Assembly: GCA_913061185.1 (NCBI GenBank) | Contig: CAJXTI010000007.1 | Coordinates: 1 to 64,000 of the forward strand | Direction of reading: 5' to 3' | Origin: an uncultured Oceanobacter sp. | GTDB taxonomy: Bacteria > Pseudomonadota > Gammaproteobacteria > Pseudomonadales > Oceanobacteraceae | DNA length: 64,000 nt | Notes under the pieces: model-generated | Told to the model about the DNA's origin: nothing | What the model saw: the letters and a program-made list of their open reading frames with translations, nothing else | Database searches by the model: none | Shown: piece by piece, positions 30,023 through 38,987 of the stretch | Layout: every line of letters begins with the position of its first letter | Position numbering within the stretch: the stretch's first letter is position 1 | Translations under genes and position numbers: made by a program

Positions 30023-30691
30023 TCAGTCCAGAGGCACGCTGCCAACGTAGATCAGTTTGTCGCGGGTGTTGTATTTCATCACCTGCATATGTTGCGGCTC
30101 CGGGGTGTTGCCACTGAGTGCCGCCATGATGCTGGTGTGGGCTACCAGCACCAACAGATTCTTGTGGTTGTATTGCAGATCGTTGGCCCAGTTTTTGAGT
30201 TGCATGATTTGCAGCTTGCGGGCCGTCTCGGAGTCGGCTGGCAAGTCGTTCAGTAGCGCCATTTCATGCACATAACCCAGCCCCAGTCGCGTGGCGGTTT
30301 CCAGTGCCGGGCACCACTGGCTGGAGTAGGTAAGTGCCTTGCGGATATCGTGGCGCCGCAGTGAGTTGTAAAAATGGCGGGCTACCGTTGCACCATGATC
30401 GGTCAGGTTAAAACGCTGATAACACTTGGCAGTGTCCGGGCTGGCAGGGCGTTGATCACCATGCGCTTCTGCGGCCGGAATCAGTAATACGTATCCGGGG
30501 TTTTGTCTCAATTCTTTCCATAACGCCTGATCGGCGATGCGCTGTTCATAGTCATCCAGCGGTTTGGCGTCTTTTTTTGCGGTTGCACCCTGAGCGATCC
30601 CGGCCAGCAGCGTCAGCGCCAGCAGGACAACAACTCGCAATTGATAGGTAAAAAGAAAAAGAGACGGATGTGGGCGGGCATTTCTGGACAT
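30023..30691 (-). CDS. Histidine-phosphatase-fold protein lacking the catalytic histidine
   Basis: 222 residues with a signal peptide (RVVVLLALTLLAGIAQG). The mature protein follows the periplasmic histidine phosphatase pattern: CYQRFNLTDHG, then SSQWCPALETATRLGLG, then VLVAHTSIMAALSGN near the end. At the place where the family has LLRHA, this protein has LLIPAAEAHG, so the Arg-His pair that accepts the phosphate is gone. The frame is intact, so it may be a folded but non-catalytic protein. No good ribosome-binding site precedes ATG 30691. A related broken gene lies directly upstream on the same strand. Confidence 0.78.
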   Translation of the reverse strand: MSRNARPHPSLFLFTYQLRVVVLLALTLLAGIAQGATAKKDAKPLDDYEQRIADQALWKELRQNPGYVLLIPAAEAHGDQRPASPDTAKCYQRFNLTDHGATVARHFYNSLRRHDIRKALTYSSQWCPALETATRLGLGYVHEMALLNDLPADSETARKLQIMQLKNWANDLQYNHKNLLVLVAHTSIMAALSGNTPEPQHMQVMKYNTRDKLIYVGSVPLD

Positions 30692-30731
30692 GGCGGATTT
30701 TTCGTTGCTCGGACAGTGCGCCTACTTTATG

Positions 30732-30801
30732 CGGATGCGGCGATGACGTCACCCGACTTTTTAGACGCAAGCGAAACGCAGGTGACGTCATCGCCAATCC
30801 G
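30732..30801. repeat. Long interrupted inverted repeat with TGACGTCA palindromes
   Basis: GGCGATGACGTCACC at 30739-30753 is perfectly repeated in inverse at 30781-30795, with CGGAT/ATCCG extensions outside and a 27-base spacer. Each arm holds the self-complementary TGACGTCA. It lies between the two histidine-phosphatase-like genes and is not followed by a T run on either strand. Confidence 0.85.
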
Positions 30802-30843
30802 GTGTACCTGTCGCATGGCCAATTAAGTGTGGCAAGGCCGGGT

Positions 30844-31457
30844 TTAATCGATATGCAATTTCCCCAGCACGGTGACGTTACCTGAGGTGTTTTTTTCGAG
30901 CACGACCAGATCGCCGGAACGGGTATGTACCCCGGTTTTGGCGGTAATGTTCGCCTGGTGAGTGATCAGCAAGGTGGGGTGGAAAATGCCTGGCTGTTGA
31001 TCCAGCGGTCGAGCGCTTCTTGTTGGGGGCGGTGAACATCCAGGCCATGCGGGAGTTTGTCGAGCGCGGCCAGGGTGTTGATTGCCCCCAGCTTTAGCAA
31101 TCGTGCGGTGTTTTGCGTACGACACCACTGACTGACGAACAGCTGGGCACTGTTGATGCCGTGCTGGCGTAGGGCGTCGCCGATGCGGCTGGCGTGCTTT
31201 TCGCCATCGTCGGATAAATTTCTCTGGGTGGTGCAATCGGCCAGGTCGAAGTTGGCCGGGTCGCCAAATCCGGGAGCACGGGCAGAACGCATCATCAGAA
31301 AGTGGCCGGGTTGCTGTAATTGTTGCCACAACTGGGCCTCGGTGAGGGCGGGGTCTGCCTGCAGGGTAACGGGCAGGATCATTAATAGCAGGATGCGCTG
31401 CAGGTATGACGACAGGCTGTTGGGTGCAAAGCGGTAGGTCTTGTTCTGAAAAGTCAT
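30844..31457 (-). pseudogene. Histidine phosphatase family gene, frameshifted and lacking the catalytic histidine
   Basis: Starts at ATG 31457, which has AAGGAG nine bases upstream, and has a signal-like N-terminus (LLLMILPVTLQA). It continues with family motifs MMRSARAPGFGDPANF, DCTTQRNLSDDGE and VSQWCRTQNTARLL. The reading frame closes early at 30966, but the expected C-terminal part (TLLITHQANITAKTGVHTRSG) continues in another frame to 30844. Putting back one G near 30989 would join them as NSQGIFHPTLLITHQ. The motif that should read MRHA reads MRSA, so the phosphate-accepting His is Ser even before the frameshift. Either decay of a redundant gene or a base-calling error at a G run explains the break. 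Confidence 0.82.
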
Positions 31458-31529
31458 AACGTCGACTCCTTGCCGGGACAGCGTAAGTGATAAAGCCTGG
31501 AACGCTGCCCGCAAGCAAGTCGCGATTGG

Positions 31530-32432
31530 TCAGCGTCGATAACGTCTGGTCAGGTCGCCGTAGGCATCTACCCGGCGATCGCGAAAGTAGGGCCAGATGC
31601 GTCTGAGTTGTTCAGTACGGCCCATGTCGATGCTGGCCATCAGCACCTGTTCGGTGGTGCGGTCTGCCTGGGCCAGGAATTCACCCTGGCCGCCACAAAT
31701 AAAACTGTTACCCCAAAACAGAATGCCATCAGTGACGCCGGTCGGGTCTGCTTCGTGGCCAATACGGTTGATGGCAATAACCGGCAGGTTGTTGGCCACG
31801 GCATGACCCCGTTGAACGGTAATCCAGGCGTCGGTCTGACGTTCGTTCTCATCGGCCTGTTCTTGGGGATCCCAACCGATGGCGGTCGGATAGATCAGGA
31901 TGTCGGCATCTGCCAGCGCCATCAGACGGGCGGCTTCCGGATACCACTGATCCCAGCACACCAGTACCCCCAGTTTACCGATAGACGTTTCAATCGGATG
32001 AAAACCTGGCTCATCCGCATCGCCAGGGGTGAAATAATATTTCTCGTAGAAGCCGGGGTCGTCCGGGATGTGCATTTTGCGGTAAAAACCGGCCAGTTCA
32101 GCCGAGCCATCGAATATCAGCGCGGTATTGTGGTAAACGCCCTTGGCACGGCGTTCAAAAATGGAACCGACGATCACCAGCTTCAGTTCAGCGGCCAGTG
32201 CCCCCAGACGTTGTGCGGTGGGCCCGTCAATGGCTTCTGCCAGATCAAAGACACCAGCGTCCTGATGCTGGCAAAAATACGGCCCGGCATGCAGCTCTTG
32301 CAGGCACACCAGTCGGGCGTGTTGGGCCGCGGCATCCCGAATCAATTGCTCGGTACGATCCAGTGTGGCGGCCTGGCTGCCATGCCAGGCTTGTTGGATA
32401 GCAGCGACTTGTAACTGGGTTGAGTCAGACAT
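31530..32432 (-). CDS. aguB: N-carbamoylputrescine amidase
   Basis: 300-residue nitrilase-superfamily enzyme that converts N-carbamoylputrescine to putrescine, CO2 and ammonia. The Glu-Lys-Cys catalytic set is visible: Glu in CLQELHAGPYF, Lys in FYRKMHIPDD and Cys in VLVCWDQWYPE. The family segments YPTAIGWDP and GNSFICGGQGE are also present. The length is typical. Its start overlaps the end of aguA by eight bases, so the two enzymes of the agmatine route are made together. Confidence 0.95.
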   Translation of the reverse strand: MSDSTQLQVAAIQQAWHGSQAATLDRTEQLIRDAAAQHARLVCLQELHAGPYFCQHQDAGVFDLAEAIDGPTAQRLGALAAELKLVIVGSIFERRAKGVYHNTALIFDGSAELAGFYRKMHIPDDPGFYEKYYFTPGDADEPGFHPIETSIGKLGVLVCWDQWYPEAARLMALADADILIYPTAIGWDPQEQADENERQTDAWITVQRGHAVANNLPVIAINRIGHEADPTGVTDGILFWGNSFICGGQGEFLAQADRTTEQVLMASIDMGRTEQLRRIWPYFRDRRVDAYGDLTRRYRR

Positions 32433-33435
32433 GGCTGGTCTCCTGATGAATTTGCATGGTTAAGCAGTGCAGGGAACCGTACTGCTCGACGACGGGGCGG
32501 CAGTTGATCGGGTGAACCCAGTGGCTGGGGAAGGCCTGCATGATGCGCTCGACAGCGATGGCATCTTCGGCAACCCCGTAGATCGGTAACAATATGGCCT
32601 GATTGATGATCAGAAAGTTGGCATAGGTGGCGGGCAGGCGTTCGCCGTCACGGCTCAGAATCGGACTGGGCAGCGGCAGTGGAATCAGCTGGTAGGGCTG
32701 GCCATTACGCTGGCGCAAGGTGTGTAATTCCTGCTCCATGGCATGCAGGGATGGGTAGTGGTCATCGGACTGGCGAGCCTGACAGTAAGCAATGCTGGTT
32801 GGTGAACAAAAGCGCGCCAGAGTATCAATATGAGCGTCGGTGTCGTCGCCTTCCAGATGGCCGTGCTTGAGCCACAATACCCGGTCAATGCCGAGATCTT
32901 CGGCCAGTCGTGCTTCGATCATGCCTTTGGTCAGGCTGGGGTTACGATTCGGGTTCAGCAGGCAGTTTTCGGTGGTCAGCAAGGTGCCACGGCCATCGGT
33001 TTCGAGGCTGCCACCTTCCAGAATCCAGCTACCAGCATGTAATTGGGTGTCGCCATAGGCACCCAATTGCTGCAGTGTCGTACTGATCTGGTTGTCTTTG
33101 TCATGACTGTATTTACCACCCCAGCCATTAAACAGAAAGTCCACCAGCGTCAGCTGGCCGTTGCGATACACACTGATCGGGCCATGGTCGCGTGCCCAGG
33201 TGTCGTTGTTGTCGGCGCGAAAAATGGCTACCTGGGCATGATTCTGGTAGAGATGCCGCAGACGACTGGCATCCTGATCAGAGCCGCAACTGATGATGAC
33301 TCGCTGATGCTGGCTGATGCAGGAAACCAGGGCGTGAAAGACCGGCTCGATACGAGGTAAAAAGGGTGCCCAGTCACTGGTTCTGGTCGGCCAGGTGAGT
33401 TGTACGGCAGTTTGCGGTTCCCATTCGGCGGGCAT
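32425..33435 (-). CDS. aguA: Agmatine deiminase
   Basis: 336 residues from ATG 33435; a TTG at 33447 with GAGAG upstream would add four residues (LKKR) and is also possible. It belongs to the Porphyromonas-type peptidylarginine deiminase fold. Key segments are MPAEWEPQTAVQLTWP, RADNNDTWARDHGP, the His/Asp pair in KHGHLEGDDTDAHID, and the nucleophilic Cys in YGSLHCLTMQ near the C-terminus. It hydrolyses agmatine to N-carbamoylputrescine, the substrate of the next gene. No arginine decarboxylase gene is present in the window. Confidence 0.94.
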   Translation of the reverse strand: MPAEWEPQTAVQLTWPTRTSDWAPFLPRIEPVFHALVSCISQHQRVIISCGSDQDASRLRHLYQNHAQVAIFRADNNDTWARDHGPISVYRNGQLTLVDFLFNGWGGKYSHDKDNQISTTLQQLGAYGDTQLHAGSWILEGGSLETDGRGTLLTTENCLLNPNRNPSLTKGMIEARLAEDLGIDRVLWLKHGHLEGDDTDAHIDTLARFCSPTSIAYCQARQSDDHYPSLHAMEQELHTLRQRNGQPYQLIPLPLPSPILSRDGERLPATYANFLIINQAILLPIYGVAEDAIAVERIMQAFPSHWVHPINCRPVVEQYGSLHCLTMQIHQETSHV

Positions 33436-33662
33436 GCGTTTCTTCAATGACGGGCTCTCTCGATGCTGCTGCCGCTGCTGGCGGCAAACGAATGTGCTGA
33501 ACTCTGGCCAGGGGGCAGGTTCTCAATGGCGCGATTATCGCAACTTTTGCCGCCGGGTACAGGGCGAGATTCGCCTTTGTCGTCGCTCTCGGGCAAACTT
33601 GCGCCTCCCTGAGTGGCTGGAGTGCCATCAGATGTCTTTCGGATTACAGGAACGGGTTAATT

Positions 33663-34913
33663 ATGTCGTTGTCTCCGGGCAGTTTGCCGCTGGGAATTGG
33701 TCTGCGTTATCTGTCGGCCAAGCGCCGCAATCACTTTATTTCGTTTATATCAGCATCCTCCATGGTGGGTATGACTCTGGGTGTAGCGGTGCTGATTCTG
33801 GTGTTGTCGGTGATGAACGGATTTGATCGGGAGTTGCGCCAGCGCATTCTCGGGATGGTGCCACACGGTGTGTTGTATCAGGCCGGTGGCATTCAGGACT
33901 GGCAAGAGCTGGCCGCACGGGTGGATCAGTTTCCCGGTGTAGAAGCCAGTGCGCCGCTGACACGACTGCAAGGCATGATGGGGGCGAACGGTCGTGTCAG
34001 GGGAGTGATTGTGACGGGGGTGGCACCCGAAGCGGAAGCACGGGTCTCTATTCTTCCTGAACATATGACAGAAGGTTCGATAACCGATCTGTTACCCGGT
34101 GAGTACGGTGTGCTGCTGGGTGATTTGTTGGCACGCAGCCTGAATGTGGTGGTGGGTGACAAGCTGACGCTGATGCTGCCAGAGGCAACCCTCAGCCCGG
34201 CGGGTGTTATTCCCCGTGTACGGCGGCTGACGGTGGTGGGTATTTTTTCCGTCGGTGCCGAACTGGATTCCAATCTGGCGGTGATTCATTTGCAGGATGC
34301 GGCCAGGTTGGGCCGCCTGAACGGTGAAGCCGAGTCGTTACGCATCAAGTTCACTAATCTGTTTGAGGCACCGACATTGATCTGGCAGCTGGTGAATAAA
34401 CTCGACGGCTTGTATTCCGGCAGTGACTGGACTCGTACCCAGGGCAATCTGTTTTCTGCCATCCGTATGGAAAAAACCATGATTGGTTTGTTACTGCTGA
34501 TGATTGTTGCGGTGGCGGCCTTTAATATTATTTCTACCCTGGTGATGGTGGTCACCGACAAGCAGGCAGATATTGCCATACTGCGCACCATGGGTGCCAA
34601 ACCCCGTACGATTATGGCGATTTTTATGGTGCAGGGGTTGTCGATCGGAATCGTTGGGGTGGTGCTGGGTACGGTGTTGGGTGTGATTGCTGCCTTGACG
34701 ATTTCGGATCTGGTGGCCTGGGCGGAGAAGCTGTTCGGTTTTCAGATTCTCAGTTCCGATGTCTATTTTATTTCCTACCTGCCATCACAATTATTGTTGA
34801 GTGATGTGGCGGTGATCATGTCGGCGTCCTTGTTGTTGAGTTTTCTCGCCACACTTTATCCATCCTGGCGCGCCTCTCGAGTACAGCCTGCGGAGGCTCT
34901 GCGTTATGAATAA
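33663..34913 (+). CDS. lolC: Lipoprotein-releasing ABC transporter permease LolC/LolE
   Basis: 416 residues. One membrane helix lies near the N-terminus (ISASSMVGMTLGVAVLILVLSVMNGF), then a large periplasmic domain (about 50-265), then three helices at the C-terminus, the MacB/FtsX-like topology of LolC/E. AGGAACGGG precedes the start. With LolD it extracts mature lipoproteins from the inner membrane and gives them to LolA. Only one permease gene is found beside lolD, which suggests a homodimeric LolF-like arrangement unless a second permease lies elsewhere. Confidence 0.93.
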   Translation: MSLSPGSLPLGIGLRYLSAKRRNHFISFISASSMVGMTLGVAVLILVLSVMNGFDRELRQRILGMVPHGVLYQAGGIQDWQELAARVDQFPGVEASAPLTRLQGMMGANGRVRGVIVTGVAPEAEARVSILPEHMTEGSITDLLPGEYGVLLGDLLARSLNVVVGDKLTLMLPEATLSPAGVIPRVRRLTVVGIFSVGAELDSNLAVIHLQDAARLGRLNGEAESLRIKFTNLFEAPTLIWQLVNKLDGLYSGSDWTRTQGNLFSAIRMEKTMIGLLLLMIVAVAAFNIISTLVMVVTDKQADIAILRTMGAKPRTIMAIFMVQGLSIGIVGVVLGTVLGVIAALTISDLVAWAEKLFGFQILSSDVYFISYLPSQLLLSDVAVIMSASLLLSFLATLYPSWRASRVQPAEALRYE

Positions 34914-35619
34914 TTCGGTTGCGGTTCTGATTGCCAGGGGATTACGTAAAACCTACACCAGTGGCCCACAGTCGGTCACTGTCTGGAAAGACGTGGATAT
35001 CGAACTGGCGGCTGGCGAGACACTGGCTATTGTTGGTTCGTCTGGTTCCGGAAAAACCACCTTGCTGAATGTGCTGGGCGGGCTGGACTCGCTGGATGAA
35101 GGACAGGTTTTGCTGGCCGGTGAAGATGTTCATGCGCTGGGAGAAGCGGCACGCACCCGTTTGCGTAACCAGAGTATTGGTTTTGTTTACCAGTTTCACC
35201 ATTTGCTGCCGGAGTTTTCTGCGCTGGAAAACGTGATGCTGCCACAATTGCTGGCCGGGATTGCGACGCCCTTGGCCGAGCAGCGTGCATTGGAATGCCT
35301 GGAGCGTCTGGGGATGGCATCGCGACGTGATCACAAACCGTCCGAATTGTCGGGTGGCGAACGACAGCGTACCGCTATTGCCCGAGCAATCGTCAATCGG
35401 CCACGGCTGGTGTTGATGGATGAGCCAACCGGTAATCTCGATCAGCAAACCGCTGCTCAGGTTGAGGCGGTGATGCTGGAGCTGATCGAACAGGTAGATA
35501 CTGCTTTTGTACTGGTGACTCATGATGAATCACTGGCGCGGCGCATGAATCGCTGTTTGCGGCTCAAAGGGCAAACACTGGTGCCTGTCGAGGTGGATGC
35601 CGTGGTGGCGTCGGCCTGA
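34906..35619 (+). CDS. lolD: Lipoprotein-releasing ABC transporter ATPase LolD
   Basis: 237 residues; the start lies eight bases inside lolC. Walker A is [12 protein letters not shown], signature [15 protein letters not shown], Walker [13 protein letters not shown] and switch His LVTHDESLA. The LolD-typical [19 protein letters not shown] is present. It drives the LolC permease. All motifs are intact. Confidence 0.95.
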   Translation: MNNSVAVLIARGLRKTYTSGPQSVTVWKDVDIELAAGETLAIVGSSGSGKTTLLNVLGGLDSLDEGQVLLAGEDVHALGEAARTRLRNQSIGFVYQFHHLLPEFSALENVMLPQLLAGIATPLAEQRALECLERLGMASRRDHKPSELSGGERQRTAIARAIVNRPRLVLMDEPTGNLDQQTAAQVEAVMLELIEQVDTAFVLVTHDESLARRMNRCLRLKGQTLVPVEVDAVVASA

Positions 35620-35658
35620 CACCACTACCAACTCTCTCCTTGTTCGCTCTTTGCCGGT

Positions 35659-36282
35659 TCAGGGCTTGTTGTCGATTTCTTCGTTGGTGTCGGTAACACT
35701 GTTGTGTGTGTTGCTGGCGGGAGGGGTGGCAGTGTCGTGATGACCTGTCACCGCTTCCTTGACGGCTTTCGGGACTCGGGCCGCGCGTTTTTTCCAGTTG
35801 TCCCAGACGTGCTTGCGCCAGCTCCAATCGACAATGAAATAGCCGATAACACCCAGTACAATACCGGTCGTGAGTGAACCGACCACCAATGGCTCCCAGA
35901 CCTGGGCGAGTTCGGTCAGTACCCAGTTTAACGACAATTCGATATGAAATTCTCGCGTCGGGGTGCTGAGCATCCAGGTTCCAAGCAAGTAGGTGGCGTA
36001 AAACAGCGGTGGAATGGTCACCGGGTTACTGATCCAGACCAAGCCAACCGAGATCGGGACGTTGGCGTTGGCGTAAAATGCGATCAGTGCGGCTATACCC
36101 ATTTGAAATGGCAACGGCAGGAATGCCGCAAATAGCCCAACCAAAAACGCTCTGGCGACGGAGCGACGATTCAGGTGCCACAGGTTGGTCTTGGCAAATA
36201 ACGGTGACAGGAACTGCAGGGACTTGTTGGCCTGAACCTGTTCCGGTGTCGGGAAAATACGCTTGAAAAATTTCTTTGGCAT
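35659..36282 (-). CDS. DUF2062 domain membrane protein
   Basis: 207 residues with about three membrane segments and the DUF2062 signatures RRSVARAFLVGLFAAFLPLPFQM and NPVTIPPLFYATYLLG. The C-terminal 45 residues are polar and low in complexity (ATPPASNTHNSVTDTNEEID). The function is unknown. It sits between lolD and comEC, as it does in pseudomonads, but on the opposite strand. The start is close to the divergent comEC start (58 bases). Confidence 0.88.
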   Translation of the reverse strand: MPKKFFKRIFPTPEQVQANKSLQFLSPLFAKTNLWHLNRRSVARAFLVGLFAAFLPLPFQMGIAALIAFYANANVPISVGLVWISNPVTIPPLFYATYLLGTWMLSTPTREFHIELSLNWVLTELAQVWEPLVVGSLTTGIVLGVIGYFIVDWSWRKHVWDNWKKRAARVPKAVKEAVTGHHDTATPPASNTHNSVTDTNEEIDNKP

Positions 36283-36339
36283 GAGAGCCGCCGTTGCTTG
36301 AATGCGCGGCGATTATGCCGATTCTGCCAGGGAGTGGCA

Positions 36340-38808
36340 ATGCAACATCTGTGTGTGGCAGCGGGCGCGGGCGTGATACTGGGAGTTCTGGTTCCTGGGA
36401 GCGGGTGTTTTTTACTGGCTCTGTGGATCATGCTACTTGTCGGGCGGCAGTTATGCCGTATTTGTCTGGCTCCGTCGGATGTTTCGTTAGCGGGCGCAGC
36501 TTGCCGTATTCTCAACAATGTCCGGGTTTTGGCTGTCGTGTCGGCGTTGTTGATCGCCAGCCTATATGGCCAGATCTGGCTGTCCTTCCAATTGCAGCAC
36601 CGCTTGCCAGCCAGTCTGGATGGTACTGATGTCGAGCTGGTTTTGCGTATTATTGCTCGCGAGGGCGACAGCTCGCCAGCATCCGGCTCATCAAGCAAGC
36701 CAGCACAACCAAATATCTATCAAAAAGTGACCGTTGATGTGGTGCAAGTGTTGTCGGTTGCTGACTTGCCGGAGGGGCAGGCCTTGCCACCCTTGCGGCG
36801 TCTGGTGCTTGGTTATTATCAGGGCGAGCCTGAGCTGCGAGTCGGAGAGGCACTTCAGGTGCGTGTCCGGTTACGGGCGATCCGCGCTTTTGCCAATGCC
36901 TTGCCGTTTGATTATGAAGCCTGGATGCTGCGTCAAGGCGTGGATGCCCGTGGCTATATTCGCGCTGTTATTCCAGCTGAGGGTGAGCTGAAAGAGCCAC
37001 ATCCTCTGGTCAGCGAGTCTTTGCTGTTGAATCTGCGCCAGCGCTGGTTGACACAATTACAGCAAATCCCCTCTGAAGCCGTTAGACGCTGGGTGTCGGG
37101 TCTGGTATTTGGGGTTCAGGATGCCTTTTTGCCCCGCCACTGGCAGTTGGCGCGGGATACCGGAACCCTGCACCTGTTGGTGGTGAGCGGCTTGCATCTG
37201 GGGCTGGTTGCCGGTGTATGTGGCGTGTTGGTTGGACTGGTCGTGCGCTTGTTGGCACCGGCGTATGAAATCAACGCCCGTTGGCGTTTGTGGGGAAGCG
37301 GGTTGTTGATCGCCGGGATGTGTCTGGTTTATGCGGTATTGGCAGGCGCTGGCATTGCCTTGCAGCGCGCCTGGATCATGTTATTGGTGGTATTGATTGT
37401 GCTGGGGCTCAGGCGTCGTCTGGCGCCGGTGGCTGCACTGTCCTATGCCTTTCTGATTGTACTGCTGGTTAACCCGCTGATGTTTACCGCCGCCGGATTT
37501 GGCTTTTCCATGATGGCGGTGGCCGCTTTGCTGTTGTTTCTGGGCGGGCGCCGTGTGAGCTGGCGGCAAGGCGTCTGGTTGCCGCAATGGCTGGTGTTTT
37601 GTGCGCTGCTGCCACTGATGTTGTGGTGGGGGCAGGCAGTTGGACTGGTACATCTGTTGTGTAATGCCGTTGCCATTCCGCTGCTGGGTCTGACGTTATT
37701 GCCGTTGGCTTTTCTGGTGCTGATTTGGCCTGCAGAGTGGGCGATCGAATGGATTGAACGGCTGGATCGTTTCTGGTGGCAGGGGCTGGAGATGGCTCTC
37801 GATTGGCCCTTGCCAGTGGTTACAGCGCTGCCAGATACCTTGCTGATCACTTTTATTTTGTTGCTACTGCTGGTGTATCTGGGATTGCGGCCCTGGGTGT
37901 CTTTTCTTGTGATGCTGGCGGCTCTGGCTGTGGTGTTTTCCCCCGCAAGCTGGCACGCCCCGGTGGCGCCACAGTTGCGCTTGCTGGATGTCGGCCAGGG
38001 TCAGAGTCTGGTTGCCAGTGTTGGCGGGCGGGCGCTGGTGTATGACCTTGGCCCGGCATTCGGGCCCGATTTTAGCGCCACAGAATTTATGCTGTTGCCG
38101 TCCTTGCGGCGGCTGGGTAATCCTCAGGTAACCGATTTGATTCTCAGTCATAGCGATCTTGATCATGCCGGTGGGCTGGAAGTCTGGTTGCAGCAATCGA
38201 CGCATCATGTCAGTGGCTTTTCCGGTGCCGCCGCCCGGATCTGGCTGGGGCAACCGCCAGAGGCTTATCGGTCATTGATCCGGGATACGGCTGTGCGGTG
38301 GCCAACAGCCGCCGTGCGCAGCTGTCATAATGACGATCGATGGCGCAATTTGACCGATGATCACACTGCGGTGTTACCGGTTCGATGGCGGTTTCTGCGG
38401 ACGCCTGAGCGTCTTCATGAGAATGACAATGATGCCTCCTGTGTGATGCAACTTGAGTGGTTTGGGCATCGAATCCTTGTGCCAGGCGATATTTCCCGCA
38501 CGGCTGAGCAAACCCTGGTCGATCGTTATGGCGCTGAGTTGCGCTCGGACGTGCTGGTTGCGTCCCATCATGGCAGTGCCAGCAGCTCATCGGAGGTGTT
38601 TTTGCAACAGGTGGATCCACAGCAGGTGTGGATTTCGGCAGGATTTAACAATCGCTACCGGCATCCGTCCCCCGTCGTTATTACCCGCCTTGAACACTTG
38701 GGAATGGACTGGTTATCCACGATTGATAGTGGCGCAATCTCTATGGATCAGCGCGGGCGCGTGACGGCTGTTCGGGATGCCTGGTTACCCCCTTGGCGGC
38801 AACCTTGA
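36340..38808 (+). CDS. comEC: ComEC/Rec2 DNA uptake channel
   Basis: 822 residues from ATG 36340, which has GGAG six bases upstream. The first 120 residues have membrane helices plus a DUF4131-like region. Residues about 220-510 are the ComEC membrane core (LHLLVVSGLHLGLVAG, LQRAWIMLLVVLIVLGLRRR). The C-terminal 260 residues form a metallo-beta-lactamase-like domain with LLDVGQGQSLVASV, HSDLDHAGGLEVW and LVASHHGSASSSSE, which keeps the metal ligands. It moves single-stranded DNA across the inner membrane during natural transformation. The other com/pil genes are elsewhere. Confidence 0.93.
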   Translation: MQHLCVAAGAGVILGVLVPGSGCFLLALWIMLLVGRQLCRICLAPSDVSLAGAACRILNNVRVLAVVSALLIASLYGQIWLSFQLQHRLPASLDGTDVELVLRIIAREGDSSPASGSSSKPAQPNIYQKVTVDVVQVLSVADLPEGQALPPLRRLVLGYYQGEPELRVGEALQVRVRLRAIRAFANALPFDYEAWMLRQGVDARGYIRAVIPAEGELKEPHPLVSESLLLNLRQRWLTQLQQIPSEAVRRWVSGLVFGVQDAFLPRHWQLARDTGTLHLLVVSGLHLGLVAGVCGVLVGLVVRLLAPAYEINARWRLWGSGLLIAGMCLVYAVLAGAGIALQRAWIMLLVVLIVLGLRRRLAPVAALSYAFLIVLLVNPLMFTAAGFGFSMMAVAALLLFLGGRRVSWRQGVWLPQWLVFCALLPLMLWWGQAVGLVHLLCNAVAIPLLGLTLLPLAFLVLIWPAEWAIEWIERLDRFWWQGLEMALDWPLPVVTALPDTLLITFILLLLLVYLGLRPWVSFLVMLAALAVVFSPASWHAPVAPQLRLLDVGQGQSLVASVGGRALVYDLGPAFGPDFSATEFMLLPSLRRLGNPQVTDLILSHSDLDHAGGLEVWLQQSTHHVSGFSGAAARIWLGQPPEAYRSLIRDTAVRWPTAAVRSCHNDDRWRNLTDDHTAVLPVRWRFLRTPERLHENDNDASCVMQLEWFGHRILVPGDISRTAEQTLVDRYGAELRSDVLVASHHGSASSSSEVFLQQVDPQQVWISAGFNNRYRHPSPVVITRLEHLGMDWLSTIDSGAISMDQRGRVTAVRDAWLPPWRQP

Positions 38809-38926
38809 GCGTCAGATTAAAAACGGGCCAGTAGTCAGGTGATGATAATGCAACAGCAACATGACCGGGCTGTCAGCGGAGATGTGACCGGGGTTTCAGC
38901 CTGTCGGGAAGGCACTGGTGATAGGC

Positions 38927-38955
38927 TTATACAAGCCGGGGGCTTGTGCTAGAGT
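38927..38955 (+). promoter_or_regulatory. Candidate promoter of exbB with spacer dyad
   Basis: An extended -10 (TGCTAGAGT, ending 38955) stands 17 bases after a weak -35 (TTATAC, 38927-38932). The spacer holds ACAAGCC-GGG-GGCTTGT (38931-38947), a perfect 7-base inverted repeat that could be an operator. It would start a transcript about 26 bases before the exbB ATG. Confidence 0.4.
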
Positions 38956-38987
38956 AGCGCGCAAATTGACTTATGGAGAGACTGTGC

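Noticed and set aside
33395-33662. Open frame upstream of lolC
   Set aside because: It runs through lolC in another frame and antisense to the start of aguA; no motif or start signal.
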